This document shows positions 22,801-32,959 of a stretch of 64,000 bases of DNA, piece after piece. This DNA comes from Lytechinus variegatus (taxonomy: Eukaryota > Echinodermata > Echinoidea > Temnopleuroida > Toxopneustidae). Every line of letters begins with the position of its first letter. Within the stretch, counting starts at the first letter, position 1. The notes under the pieces were generated by a model, which was not told the origin of the DNA, did not search any database, and saw only the letters and a program-made list of their open reading frames with translations. The DNA lies in NCBI RefSeq assembly GCF_018143015.1, contig NC_054752.1:2666001-2730000 (forward strand), written 5' to 3'. The position numbers and the translations under genes are program-made.

Positions 22801-25800
22801 CTATGCGCTTCCAAAGGACTTGGATATTATTACCCCAGCTGTAGCTAAAGCAGCCTTTCCTGCTAGGTACCCATTCACCTCAGAGCAATGTTTTATACGT
22901 AGCGATATTTGGCTTGAGTAGCTCAGAAAGTGAAGTAAGAATGGAGAGAACTAGGGGTCTGATATACAAAAAGTATATTACTGTATGTAAATGCCCATAT
23001 GATTTGTAGTATGTATAAACTGTAAATCTCATTGGTGGATACCAAACGGTTTCATGTGCATGATCTGATGAATATGGTAGTCTGCTTCTTACAGCACACA
23101 GTTCAGAATTTAAGTTTCCTTGTGTCTTTGGGACCCCTCCCCCTCCCCTGGGATTGGTTTCACTAAAGTCATTGAATGTGAACTTGGTATGGATTGTTTA
23201 TTTTAGGAATCTGTGAGTCAACTTCAAGCCAAGGTAGCCATCTTGGACATTGGTCAAGTGGACCACATTGAGGCCAGGATCCAGGGTCTACTCCAGCGGC
23301 TGGACCAGGTCTCGGAAAAGAAGTCAGCTGTGGAAGATGCAGGAAAGGATAGCAAGGTAGGCCACAATAATGGGAACTGTCTCCTATTGTGCATTAGGTG
23401 TCCTGTAAGGGACTTGTGTGTTGTGTTTTGACGTACAAAATTGTTGATTATTATTTGGACTTTTTCTCTTTGCAAAGAACAAGTGTTGTGATGGTGCAAT
23501 GACTACTGTACCAATCAGACCTTTGCATTTTCCATTATGAATAATTATTTTATTGCAACATTGTAAGAATTATTTAATATTCAAAGTTTTATGACCTTGA
23601 CATTTTATTTGGTGTTCTTAACAGATATCTGCACTGTATGAAATGGTTCAGAAATGGGATAGTATAGCGGACACCTTACCTAAAGTAGTAGACAGACTTC
23701 AGGCGTTGAAAGAGCTACATGAACAAGGTATGTATGGCTGTGGACGTCTCAACCCACTGTCAACATGATTCCATGATCCCAGTGATATCGATACCCGGAG
23801 TGTGTTTCTCAGAGGAGAAAATGGCTGCTAGCAGAATTTCATCACTTGCAACCTCAGAATGATAATTATTCTTGCAAATACAAATGTGAATAGACGATTG
23901 TCAGCTGGGACTCTGTTAAGAACCAACCGGTTTGTTGTAAGGACGTCACACTTTGGTACTCTATTTGCTCTGATGGAAAATCTACAAGTTAAGTCAGACA
24001 TAAAACCCAACCTCAAAAACTAAATAAATCATAATCCTAATCTTTATAGTATTCTGAACCAAAAACTATATTACAATTCTAACTCTAGTCTTATGCCCTC
24101 TTGAGATATTAAGATGGGAACAAATGTCACAGGAGCATATGTTGTGTCTCCATCAAAATGAACTGCTCTGCTAAGGCCAGGATAATGTTATTATATTGAA
24201 ACACGAGGGACTTCTGACAAAGTAGGTGTTGATAAGTTTTGAGTTCTTATTTCAAAAGGAAATGGTTGGACGAAATCCAAAAGTGTTTATCATATGCCAG
24301 AATCCTTAATATGTAGAACAAATATGTTTAACTAAAAATAATTCATGCTTGCTTGATATTATATTCATTTCATCACCACATCGTTTCCTGGAGTAGCTAA
24401 CACAGGAAACAACATGTGGGACCACACTTTAAACAGACAGTCATTTTTGCTCATTACTCCGTGATTATATATTTTTCTAAAAAATTGTATTGCAGATATC
24501 CATTATAGTTATCATAATTCTGTGTGCATTTTATTTTCTGTTGTTACCAGAGTTTCTCTTTAAGTGAAATATATGCAGGTATTATTATTATGCATTAGAT
24601 TGCCATAAGTCGGATTGTGGAGACTCATTGGCCAGAATTCACAAAGGTGGTTTATGAAACCATCGGTTGAACCCATGGTTTATGCAGATTTCCTGTGTAA
24701 ATCATGCTTATAAGCCAGTTCGTATTTCCTTTCTGCGCATGATCAAAAGATTCTACGCATGATCAGAAGAAGGTCATTTGTACTAAAGTGACATGGTGCT
24801 TTAAAATCTAATGAGATAAGCACCAACTTTGATGTCTTGATTATTCATATATTCTTTTGAATTGTCGTTTTCATTTACATCCACAAAAACAACAATGCTT
24901 CCACGAACGACTGGTATTTCACAGTTTGTCAAGTACATTGTGCAACATGCTAAGATATGCATTCAAAGTAGGAATGCAACAAATACCTTCATTAAGTGTT
25001 CATTGGTGTGCTATTCTAGTCACCTGGCTATTCAATTTCTTCATCCTGCTATGTAAGGCAAGCTTACGTAATATCTTGCTTTGAAATCTGCCTATCATGA
25101 TGAAAGAAATGAAAGGTCATTTGACCAAAATTGCCCATGAAGTAACTACGAACTGGTCTATTTGCCCCGTTTATTTAAAAAAGTCCAATGCTGATACACG
25201 CTTTTGTAACAGCGTGCCAAATTGATGCCTGTTCCAAAGGTTAAGTATTCATGGGTCCACTGTTTGAAGAGTGGACTCATTAATTCAAAACAGTGGACTC
25301 ATGAATAAAATAGCATGGATAACCATGGCAACATGCATCAATTTGGCACACATCAGCATTTGATGATTTTTAATATACAGGTAAATAAGCGTAATTTATA
25401 CAGGAAAAACTGCATAAGCCATGGGTTCAACCAACGGTTATAAAAACCACCTTGGTGAATTCAAGCCCTTGAGAGAGTCCTCAATGTTAGCTCTTTTTGT
25501 AGGGAATATCCAGTTCCATTCTGCATTGCTTGATTAAATGGATCTTAATTGAGTTGAATCTGATCATCTCTACTTCATTCAATTCTTGTTGAAATATATC
25601 AGTGGTTGCTGTTGCTGCATCGCTATTTATCTAGATTTACCTAATTGAATTGTTTTATTTTTGTTGTTGTTATTGACAGCTTTACAATTCAGCCAAGCAC
25701 TTAGTCAGTTAGACATTGCCCAGCAGCAACTCACTTCCAGCATGGGAAGCCAAGATACATCAATCAAACAGGTAATATTTACTACCATTGACTTATTCCA

Positions 25801-26816
25801 TTGTCAAGTGATATTAATGTGTGTCCTTTCTATCAGTGAATATATTGACATATACCCTGGGAAGGTCTTGCGTTACTTCTTATGTCATCGCCAATTTTAC
25901 GAACTGGCCTTAACCTAATTTGGGGTCATATTCTCAAAATTTGTTATTTATTTTTTACATATTTTGAAAGCTTGTCTTAAAACTTGATCGACTTTCCAAA
26001 TTTCAAATGTGTAAAATCACTGACGATATGTGTGCATGCCTACTCCAGGATGTAGTTTTAGTAAAGTGACATTTTTGTATGTCCTTTAGAACATCGGTGA
26101 ATATATTGAATTATAAATTAGGTGTATTATTTCAAGCATCATGATTGGCCAATACGCGTCACATGACATCCAACTTTTTTGGGTGCACTGCACGGCAGTG
26201 CAAAAGGTGTGTAACGAAAATTGACATTGGACGCTCAAGCAAACCAGTGATGTATGTAAAACGGTGGCAATATATTCACTGAGGTGATATCGCTTGCAAG
26301 TTGTGTAATCGGGTAATTTACTTTATGTACGCTCTAGTGTGTACTGTTGTATTCGACGTAGACGGGTCAGAGCTGCACCAAATATTAATTTATCATAGTG
26401 CCATTTCATAAATGCTGACTCTGATGGTGAATCTACATAGACTTTATAATATAACAGATATTGCTTGATTTGTCAGTTTAATAAATAGAATTTAGATTCC
26501 TCTCCGAAGCTATATTTTTCCCCGCAAAAAATATTTACCTCAGTGCTACGTGCTTCGGGCAAAATATAATCCCTTAAGAAAATATAACTCCCTTTTGGGG
26601 GAAATGAAATAGTATATTCAAACTCTAGGTAGACAATAATCTACATACTTACTAGACACTACCACCACTACTTTCTGCATCATATCATTGATATCACACC
26701 CTTTCACTTATTTTCTCTTTCATTTACAGCTGAAGGACTCCTTTGCCGCCAACCTAGCCGCCATCCAGGCCAATTGTGAATCATTAGAAAGTAGAATGAA
26801 AGCCGTCAAAAAATAG
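13876..26816 (+). CDS. DCTN2: Dynactin subunit 2 (dynamitin, p50), complete, 13 coding exons
   Basis: Exons: 13876-13911, 14784-14846, 15507-15603, 16417-16484, 18713-18811, 19745-19905, 20769-20919, 21502-21567, 22500-22538, 23207-23356, 23625-23727, 25680-25771, 26730-26816. All junctions are GT-AG and frames join cleanly, giving 403 aa against about 401-406 in mammals. Dynamitin is the shoulder subunit of dynactin, the activator that links dynein to cargo. The N-terminus MADPKYANLPGI and the next exon DTQPDLYETSDLPEDD are the hallmark extended segment that binds the Arp1 filament. After residue ~90 the protein is largely coiled coil (FQRLQHEIRELSQDVEKLQ; LQAKVAILDIGQVDHIEARI; LYEMVQKWDSIADTLPKVVD). 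Residues VTYELYYRPEQNKF match the family. The stop is TAG at 26814. Introns are 0.3-3 kb and packed with repeats. The start ATG directly precedes the family's MADPKYA, so it is secure. Exon 9 (39 nt) is very small. Confidence 0.96.
16821..17915. mobile_element. Inverted-end element made of ~180-bp tandem units, each with a DR1 motif
   Basis: Bounded by GTCTCACCTGC at 16821 and GCAGGTGAGAC ending at 17915. Inside is a GC-rich hairpin (CTTTTCCGACGGCGGCG and its inverse, 16857-16897), then about five tandem units of 160-190 bp. Each carries CATCATAACTT, CATGAAACTTGGACATAA, AATCAAGTATCACTGAACAT, GTTTCAGGTCACATGACC, AAGGTCAAAGGTCA and GGTCAATGAACTTTGGCC. AGGTCAAAGGTCA is a perfect direct repeat with one-base spacing. 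It sits in DCTN2 intron 4. No frame suggests a transposase, so it is non-autonomous. Confidence 0.8.
18962..19234. mobile_element. hAT-like MITE (GGATCCAGGGG family), DCTN2 intron 5
   Basis: The flanks GGATGAGT (18954-18961) and GGATGAAT (19235-19242) are an 8-bp target duplication with one difference. The ends CACTGGTGGATCCAGGGG and, inverted, CAGGGGCGGATCCAGG are imperfect terminal repeats. The interior has G-runs, GTGCCCCCC and TTTTTTTTGCTTGTCAAATTT, a phrase shared with 46450, 47505 and 51535. Confidence 0.85.
19925..20200. mobile_element. Two abutting small MITEs in DCTN2 intron 6
   Basis: The first (about 19925-20042) has CCTGGGGACCATTTCATGA at the left and CGTGAAACATACCCCAGG at the right. 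The second (about 20040-20200) has GGGCTCCGTAACACAAAGA at the left and the inverse CTTTGTGTTACGGTGCCC at the right, with TAGCGATCAATCGCTAA just inside. They share the CAGGG at their junction. Confidence 0.6.
20255..20560. repeat. Dispersed repeat, copy 1 (homologous to 60310-60595)
   Basis: In order, both copies contain TAATGTTCT with AATCATCGTACGAAT, ACTATGCTAT, ATATCTAGTCGTAATGACG, CGTACGATTGG or TGTACGATTGG, CTTGGCCTTTACTCCAAA and TTTCAATTACA or TTTCAATCACA. About 300 bp are alignable by eye. No coding capacity or termini are seen, so it may be part of a larger element. Confidence 0.75.
20950..21420. repeat. GAT/GGT triplet microsatellite in DCTN2 intron 7
   Basis: Long runs of GATGATGGT-type triplets with two near copies of GAAGAAGA, AAAAAGATGATGATAGT, GATGATGTTGGTGGTGATGA (about 20985-21035 and 21285-21335), suggesting an internal ~300-bp duplication. 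Poly-histidine and poly-methionine frames here are artefacts. It lies 580 bp or less from exon 8. Confidence 0.85.
22183..22465 (+). mobile_element. tRNA-derived SINE, copy 1 (DCTN2 intron 8)
   Basis: The head resembles a tRNA: A box TGGCCCAGTGGT and B box GGTTCGAATCC at 22237-22247. Then follow TTCAGCAAGAAATTTATCC, GGTGAATGGGTACCCGG, AGCTAAAGCCGGG and a tail GGCGCTATATAAATGCC ending in ATT repeats. The tail is of the type shared with LINEs of the L2/CR1 group. A second full copy is at 55140 and a reversed partial one at 22760. Confidence 0.85.
22760..22900 (-). mobile_element. tRNA-derived SINE, 3' part, reversed copy (DCTN2 intron 9)
   Basis: Read on the minus strand it has GAGGTGAATGGGTACC, then GCTTTAGCTACAGCTGGGG with TAATAATA, as in the body of the SINE at 22183. 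It then changes to GCGCATAGAGACG and GCTATACAAGAACTA, the tail type seen at the LINE end near 58570. The tRNA-like head is missing. Confidence 0.65.
24640..25464. mobile_element. ~830-bp element with ~65-bp inverted termini (DCTN2 intron 11)
   Basis: The left arm GAATTCACAAAGGTGGTTT, GGTTGAACCCATGGTTTATG and TTTCCTGT returns inverted at the right as ACAGGAAAAACTGCATAAGC, CATGGGTTCAACC and AAACCACCTTGGTGAATTC. Inside is a second short inverted pair around 25190-25370 (TGCCAAATTGATGC / GCATCAATTTGGCA). No transposase-like frame is seen. Confidence 0.7.
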
Positions 26817-28300
26817 GAATATACTCAGAACTAAGCTGTTGAATTAAGAGTAATAAACTTCCACTTAAAAGATAATGCATTCCCCCTGTATTATTGCTTA
26901 ACTCCCAATTTTGTCATCCCCATAACATTTGAACAAGAACCACCTGGTTATAATCTAGAATGGCTTGCTTAGTTTGCAGGCATAAGCTATTTCCTGTCGT
27001 CACAACAATGTCTGACTTTAAGGCTCACGCTACCCAACTCACTATAGGCCTTCACATATTGCTGCGCTTGTTGCAGCAAAAAAATACAAATTTAGGCTTA
27101 GGTCAAGGTCTTCAATTGCAGCATATGCCCGCTGACTTTGGAAAGTAAAACTTAGAATTGATAAATTGCTATTTAAGCTTGCCATTGTCAGATCTATCTG
27201 AAAAAACACCAATTTATTTCAGCAACTTGATCATGGGATCTAATAAAATGAAAATGAAAAAAGAGTCTTTGCATTCGATGTGCATTGACAATGAATAAAA
27301 TGGAATATTCTCCTTTAATGTTTAAAATTGGTCCTGCAGGAAGTCTTTTTGTAAAGCATCTTTTCAGTAAAAGATTATTTTGTCACTAAATTATAATAGT
27401 AAACTTGTTATTTACAAGACTTGACTTTGGGGTGTTTCACACAGAGTTAGGTGCGACTTAATGTCCTGCTTCAACGTCAAGAACACACAGTATCTTACGC
27501 ATAACCTCATTGATATAGCAGTGCAGTTGTGTGCATCCTCTGAGCATATGTCACATACAATTGGGAATTGAAAGCGATTTTCTGGCACATTTCAACTTTT
27601 TGTGAAACACGACCCCGTTCTCTTTATACCAAGTTTCCACTTAAAGGCCTGGTCACACCGCCCGAGCGTTGTTGGAGCGGTCGTGGAGAGAAAAACTCAT
27701 CACCGCTCGCTACCGTTCACCATTTTCAATTTTGATGGGTTTTTTTTTTTCAATTTTTGCCCAAATTTGTGAGCGAAATTTGACCTTAACTCCCTACCGC
27801 TCCAACAACGCTCGGGCGGTGTGACCAGGCCTTTAGTATTTAAGAGATAATTGTAATGTATCACCTATGATATGAATCAATGATTTTTTGTTTATATTAA
27901 TGTCCCGTTGCACTCAGCGTTATTGGATGCTTATGTTAAACTGTAAATAACAAGATGTATTATTGTATAGTAGTGTTAGTATTATTTATAATTTTATTTC
28001 ATGTACAGAATTTTAAGGGTGTGAAACTGTGAACGGTTCTGTCTGAAATGGCCCGTCTACTTCACTTTCTGTTGAGTAAAACTGGATTTATCATTTTCCT
28101 TTTTATGCTTGTTTTTGGTTACCTTTTATCTGATCTGTTTAGAGTTCTTTGAAACCATTGATTCATTGGACTGTTCAGCTCGTTCCAACTATATGAATTA
28201 CAATCTAACTGACAATTCTTTTTTTAAAAATTGCATTTTCTATTAAATATGAAAGTTTTATTAGGTAAAATCATCTCATTTCATGAGGCTCTTGTGAGCA
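26817..28300 (+). other. DCTN2 3' region (3'UTR and downstream flank)
   Basis: AATAAA occurs 36 bases after the stop (26852) and again at about 27242 and 27294; any of these could be the polyadenylation signal. The MITE at 27643-27834 and an AT-rich tract follow. No other exon is recognised. Confidence 0.4.
27643..27834. mobile_element. MITE with ~38-bp inverted termini (AAAGGCCTGGTCACACCGC)
   Basis: AAAGGCCTGGTCACACCGCC at the left is perfectly inverted at the right (GGCGGTGTGACCAGGCCTTT), and the match goes on through CGAGCGTTGTTGGAGCGG. The total length is 192 bp. No clear target duplication is visible. Confidence 0.8.
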
Positions 28301-29051
28301 GAAGGTTTCATAGTTGCATTTGAAGAATGAATCATGAAGTAGAAGAAAGGAATGTCTATCGAGACATACAATCGGTGGATTCCCAATACAATGCGCCATC
28401 TGTGGGTTGCAGCGGACAGGCCGAAATTTACAATGCCTCATGGGAAAAAGTCAACATCTGTTGCGCGTGCTAGTTCTTTAGTGTATGGATGCATGTGATA
28501 ATTCAGTAATGGCCAACGCAGTTTGACCGGCTTGCATAAGTAGGCTTAAATGCTTTTTAATAGGCTTCAGGTGGGAGAAAAATTACTTTGAAATTAGATC
28601 GTTTTCGGTGAATTCTTCATCCGCTTAATTGCAATATGTTTTTCATTATCGAAGCATCACAGTCACATGATACAGTGACTAGCACGGTGTGCTGCCTGCA
28701 TGCGAGTTAGAAATTTGGCCTGTTTGCTGCGACTGACAGATGACGCACAATATTGTGAATCTGTCGAATTGATTGCAAGTCTCTTGCAATGCCGCATAAG
28801 TTGTTTTACTTGCGACCATAGCAATCCATTCAACTTGATCAAAAATGTCTTTGACTTGGCGATTATGCGACTTAATATGGAAAGTCAACTAATGTATTCT
28901 AAAAATGAAATTTCAAGATGGTTAGCTAGATACTATGAAGTTAGATCAGTAGTGTAGACTCTTGATTATATTATTCTTTTTTTCTGCAAGTGCAATCCTT
29001 CCCCCTTTTGCTTAAGCTGATTTGCTGCAAATCTAAGTTGTTTAGTAAATG
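28301..29051. other. Intergenic, nothing recognised
   Basis: An 85-codon plus-strand frame at 28700-28957 and a reverse one of 69 codons lie here. Neither has a splice context, known motif or strong codon pattern. I make no gene call. Confidence 0.4.
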
Positions 29052-29194
29052 CAGGGATGCCAGTTTTCAGGCAAAAGCCTGAATTCAGGCTCTGGCAATT
29101 TATTTTCAGGCCATAGTTTTAGCATTTTTGTGTACAAAATATTGTATTCTAGGGGATTTTCAGGCCCTCTGATCAATTCCAACTGGCATCCCTG
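29052..29194. mobile_element. Small MITE, CAGGGATGCCAGTT ends
   Basis: CAGGGATGCCAGTT at 29052 is inverted at 29181-29194 (AACTGGCATCCCTG), flanked on both sides by GTAAATG if the last G is shared. Inner TTCAGGC words pair with each other. The end type CAGGG with a 7-8-bp duplication suggests a hAT-like element of 143 bp. Confidence 0.65.
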
Positions 29195-29779
29195 TAAATG
29201 TAATGGCAATCGGTGCTGTTTCATGTAACTTTATATCTATGAGAACTGTGGAATTACATTGACAAATTTTATTTCAACCAATGGAAGACCATTATTTCAG
29301 TAGGTTTATAACAGTCCTGATGAATTTATGAAATAGTTCAGTGGTTTGACTATTTCAATGGCGCAAATGATAGCCAGTCAGATCTTTATATCTTGTTTTT
29401 ATTGATCATAAGAATGACCGTTGACCAATGAGATGAGGGGTTATGTATATAGATGACATGGCCCCACTCTTTAGAAACTTACTAATAACGAAGTGAAAAG
29501 AAACTGTTCAACCTGCTGATAGAAACTACCGAAGATCAATGTTGACATTTACTAAATTTGCTTTTCTTTCTGTCATGTTTTATGGAATACAGAAATACTG
29601 AGCATTTTTTTTGTCCTATCTGTTGTAACAAAACATGGGTATTGTCATGAATGTCATATTAAGAGATCATGTTTGTCTGGAAAAAAGTCAAATTACAAAT
29701 ATTAAATGATTTAATAAATTGTGCAAACAGACTTGATATTTAGTTGTCACATTTTTGCATTCGTATTTTATTTCAGCGG

Positions 29780-30250
29780 AAAGCCCGAGGGTGGGGGGCC
29801 TTTTACATTGACGAGTGGATACCATCCGCGACCAAAAAAAAACATGTAAAAAGGATGTCTTTTTCAAGGGCACATTATGCAAGTAATGGAATAAGGGTGT
29901 AAAAAACACTAAAATTAAAAGGGTATCTGTTTCGCTAAGAAAGCTACGTGTTTAGGGTCAAATTTGCGAGTGTATAAAAAAGACAAATGTTTTATCAAAG
30001 ATATACTTTTTGCCCCACCAGTCAACACTACGTGTTTAAAGTATGATTTGCACGAGGTGGGGCTGTACTAAACCCATTGATGTAGGTAAAGGTACAACTG
30101 ACCTCTGTGACATGATCAAAATATCGCTGTACTTGTTTAGGGGTTCAATTCAGGGAATACTTGCCAAGAGTATCGTTTTTGTTTACAATACTTGTAAAGG
30201 GGTGCATTTTCAGAATGTGGAAAATACTTGTTTAGGGTGCTTATAAGTAC
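29780..30250. repeat. Dispersed repeat, copy 2 (homologous to 9195-9360) with TTTAGGG-type tail
   Basis: It shares ordered words with the repeat at 9195 (TTACATTGACGA, GATACCAT, CAAGGGCA, AAAAGGGTAT). It continues with loosely repeated phrases such as CTACGTGTTTAGGGTC, CTACGTGTTTAAAGT, ACTTGTTTAGGGG, ACTTGTAAAGGGG and ACTTGTTTAGGG. Confidence 0.55.
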
Positions 30251-30380
30251 CCCGTCATGGTTGCGCATGGTATTGATTCGATTGCTCAATTTTAAAAGTA
30301 ATTTGGATGTATTTATTAAATGACCATTCTGAGACTTCATCAAATTTTCTTTTACAATTTGAAACTCAACATACCTAGTA

Positions 30381-30765
30381 GTCCGTTCATTTCCGATTGG
30401 TCTAATGCCAATTCGTCCAATTGCCAACTCGTATACTATCATCTGGTCTACCATCATTTCGTCCAATATCCACATGATTTAATTGCCATTTCATCCACTC
30501 ACCACTTCGTCTAATAAGCAGTTGGCCCAATAGCCATTTAGTCCATATACCATTTGGTTTAATTTGATTGTGCAAAACAAATGAAATGGACATTAGACCA
30601 ACTGGTTATGAGACAAAATGATGATTAGACGAGGTAATGATTTGACCAACTGGTTGTTAGAGGAAATGTTGGACAGAATGGCATTAGACTAGATGAAGGT
30701 AGACCATGTGGTGAGTGGACGAGTTGGCAGACGAATTGGCAACTTACCACCTAGTCAGAAGTCCA
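30381..30765. mobile_element. Foldback element with arms of short degenerate repeats, copy 1
   Basis: The left arm is a chain of ~20-bp variants of CCATTTCGTCCAATA (for example ATTCGTCCAATTGCC, ATCATTTCGTCCAATATCC, CACTTCGTCTAATAAGC). The right arm is the inverse chain (GACGAGGTAATGATTTGACC, GACGAATTGGCAAC). The arms meet near 30560-30590. A second member lies at 52455-52825. The plan of inverted arms made of short tandem repeats resembles the TU foldback elements described in sea urchins, though I cannot test identity. Confidence 0.7.
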
Positions 30766-31206
30766 TCCTACTTCTCACAGCAGGAATCCTGCCATTAAGG
30801 CACATACGCGTCTTTCCTGCATTACCCGTTTTGTCTGATGAAGTGTAACAATTGGTAAAAAAAGGCCACTTGCTGACTTTTTACAAGGTACCTTATTGTA
30901 ATGGAGTTCATAAGTGTGACGTCGGTTGCCATGGTGTTATGGTAGGCTGGTTCTAAAGAGTCGCACCTGACAACCGTCTGTACCCATTTAGGCTCGTCTG
31001 AAAAACAGGTTGCAAGTAATCGTTCTAATAGCAGCCACTTTCTCCTGAGAAACACACTTTAATTTCGGGTTCATTTGTTTAGAACCAGGCCCGCCATGAC
31101 ACCGTTGCAACTCGCGTCGCTTCGGTCTCTATTTCTCAATGAAATTCAATCACAGTGCGACTGCAAGAATGGCATTCTGTGCTTGATATGTGCATTAGGC
31201 AATTAA

Positions 31207-31698
31207 AGGGGAAGTTCACCCTGAAGAAAACTTTGTTGCAAAAATAGCAGAAAAAATAGTATAAAATATTGGTGAAGGTTTGATGAAAATCCGTTAGAGT
31301 AAGAAAGTTATTAGAGTTCACAGTTTTGGATTTGTGACGTCATAAACGAGCAGCTGCCCCATCTGTTATGTAATATAAAATGCATGAATTTCAAATTTTG
31401 CATGGTTCCGGATGACTTAATTTTGTTTTCTATTCAAGGTCGGGTGTGAAATGATTTGTCTATTGATATACAAAAGGTACAGTGAAAACCATTTTCAATT
31501 TTCTGAGAAAATGACATTTCATTGATTATTTACCATTCGCTATGTAGGAATGCTGCTCGCATATGACGTCACAAATCAAATAATTGAAATTCTAATAACT
31601 TTTTAATAATTTGATGAATTTTTCTCAAACCTGCAATATTTTTTATTATTTTTTCTGCTATTTTTACAATAAAGTTTTTGTCAGGGTGAACTTCCCCT
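31207..31698. mobile_element. piggyBac-like MITE, TTAA duplication, AGGGGAAGTTCACCCTGA ends
   Basis: TTAA at 31203-31206 and 31699-31702 flanks the element. The ends AGGGGAAGTTCACCCTGA and TCAGGGTGAACTTCCCCT are perfect inverses, and the similarity goes on through TTTGTGACGTCATA / TATGACGTCACAAATC. It is 492 bp with no transposase. Confidence 0.88.
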
Positions 31699-31702
31699 TT
31701 AA

Positions 31703-32865
31703 AGACCCAGACCAGAGCCAAATATGAAATTGACAAATCATATATCAATCGAAAAGCTAAAACACAGCAATGCAAGCTTTAGGCATTTTCAAAGCATACC
31801 TGCCGAGTATTTTGCTTACAAATAGTTCAAATTATCAGGCTTTGAAAATAGGTTTTCTTTGGCTTTTCGCAGGCCTCAAGAACGTGACGTCATGTTGTGT
31901 TAGAAGCGTTGTGATTCCACAGGTCTGTAAACAGAGTTGGTTGATTATGAAATCATAAATATCTTTTCCTTGCAAGCTTAGATTGATGAAATCTAGTTTT
32001 GGACTAGTTTTTGCCATATTTTATTTCTCGCTTATTGCCGCAGCTTTCCAATTCTATCTGCATTCAGATTACGTGTAACAAATTTTCCTGATATAGCAAT
32101 CTAGTCAAAATATGAGCCAACGAAAGAAATCGCAAAAAAAAACACACACAAAAAACCCCAATACAAATGTATAGATAGGTTTCCATGCATTTCGGCAATA
32201 TTTGTCAGTGCCATTTCTTCTGCAAATTGAAAAAAAAAATGAAATTATATACTGAAAATCACCCAGTTTTTCTGTGTACAAACCTATGGGATCACCAACG
32301 AGCTCTAATTGAACACACATGACGCGACAGTCTTCAGGCCAGTGAAAAAGCACAATAAAGCCTTGTATTGAAACTTGTCTTTTTCTTAAGAAAATACTCA
32401 GCTGTCAAGCAGTGATATACATTTTTGAACTATGCAGCTGATATATTTTCCATTTGTCAATTTCACCTTTAGCTCCGGTCTGGGTCTTTACGTGGTTACT
32501 CTTAGCCCCTCCCACTCGAAATGTAGTAAAGTCCGAGGAAACTAATTTTGCAATGAGGTTTTTTGTAATCACTTGGGATGTGAAATGGTGATTAATTCAT
32601 GGTATTGAGCATACTGTAGTCATCCATTTTACCAATCTCTCAGGATTAACGTGAAGCACTGCGTGACATCCCAATAATGGCATAAATTGTGGGCTTGTAG
32701 TATGAAATGCACAAATTGACCTTTCACAGAAGTCCATAATCTCACAATCTACATCATTTTTCGATCATACATCACAACTCCAGCACGGCTTCCTTCTCGA
32801 ACCACAACAAACAAATCAAATTCCTTCAGAGACGAGATCTTGGGTTGGCATCAGCCAGATTTCAT
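31703..32865. other. Intergenic between MITE and RPL27 3' end
   Basis: AAAGACCCAGACCAGAGC at 31701 is inverted at 32472-32493 (GCTCCGGTCTGGGTCTTT). The ~790-bp block 31701-32493 could therefore be another inverted-repeat element abutting the TTAA MITE, but its inner arms do not match well. No gene is recognised. Confidence 0.45.
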
Positions 32866-32876
32866 TTATTTATTGC
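32864..32876 (-). terminator. RPL27 polyadenylation signal
   Basis: On the minus strand the sequence reads AATAAATAAATG, about 85-95 bases after the RPL27 stop codon, and is the first AATAAA downstream of the gene. Confidence 0.6.
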
Positions 32877-32959
32877 AGGCCTATTTGACGAGTGTGTGGA
32901 AATTATGTGAGCAGTCCATATCATGTTCATGATGAGCGGGGATGTTTGAGAGTTCTTGC

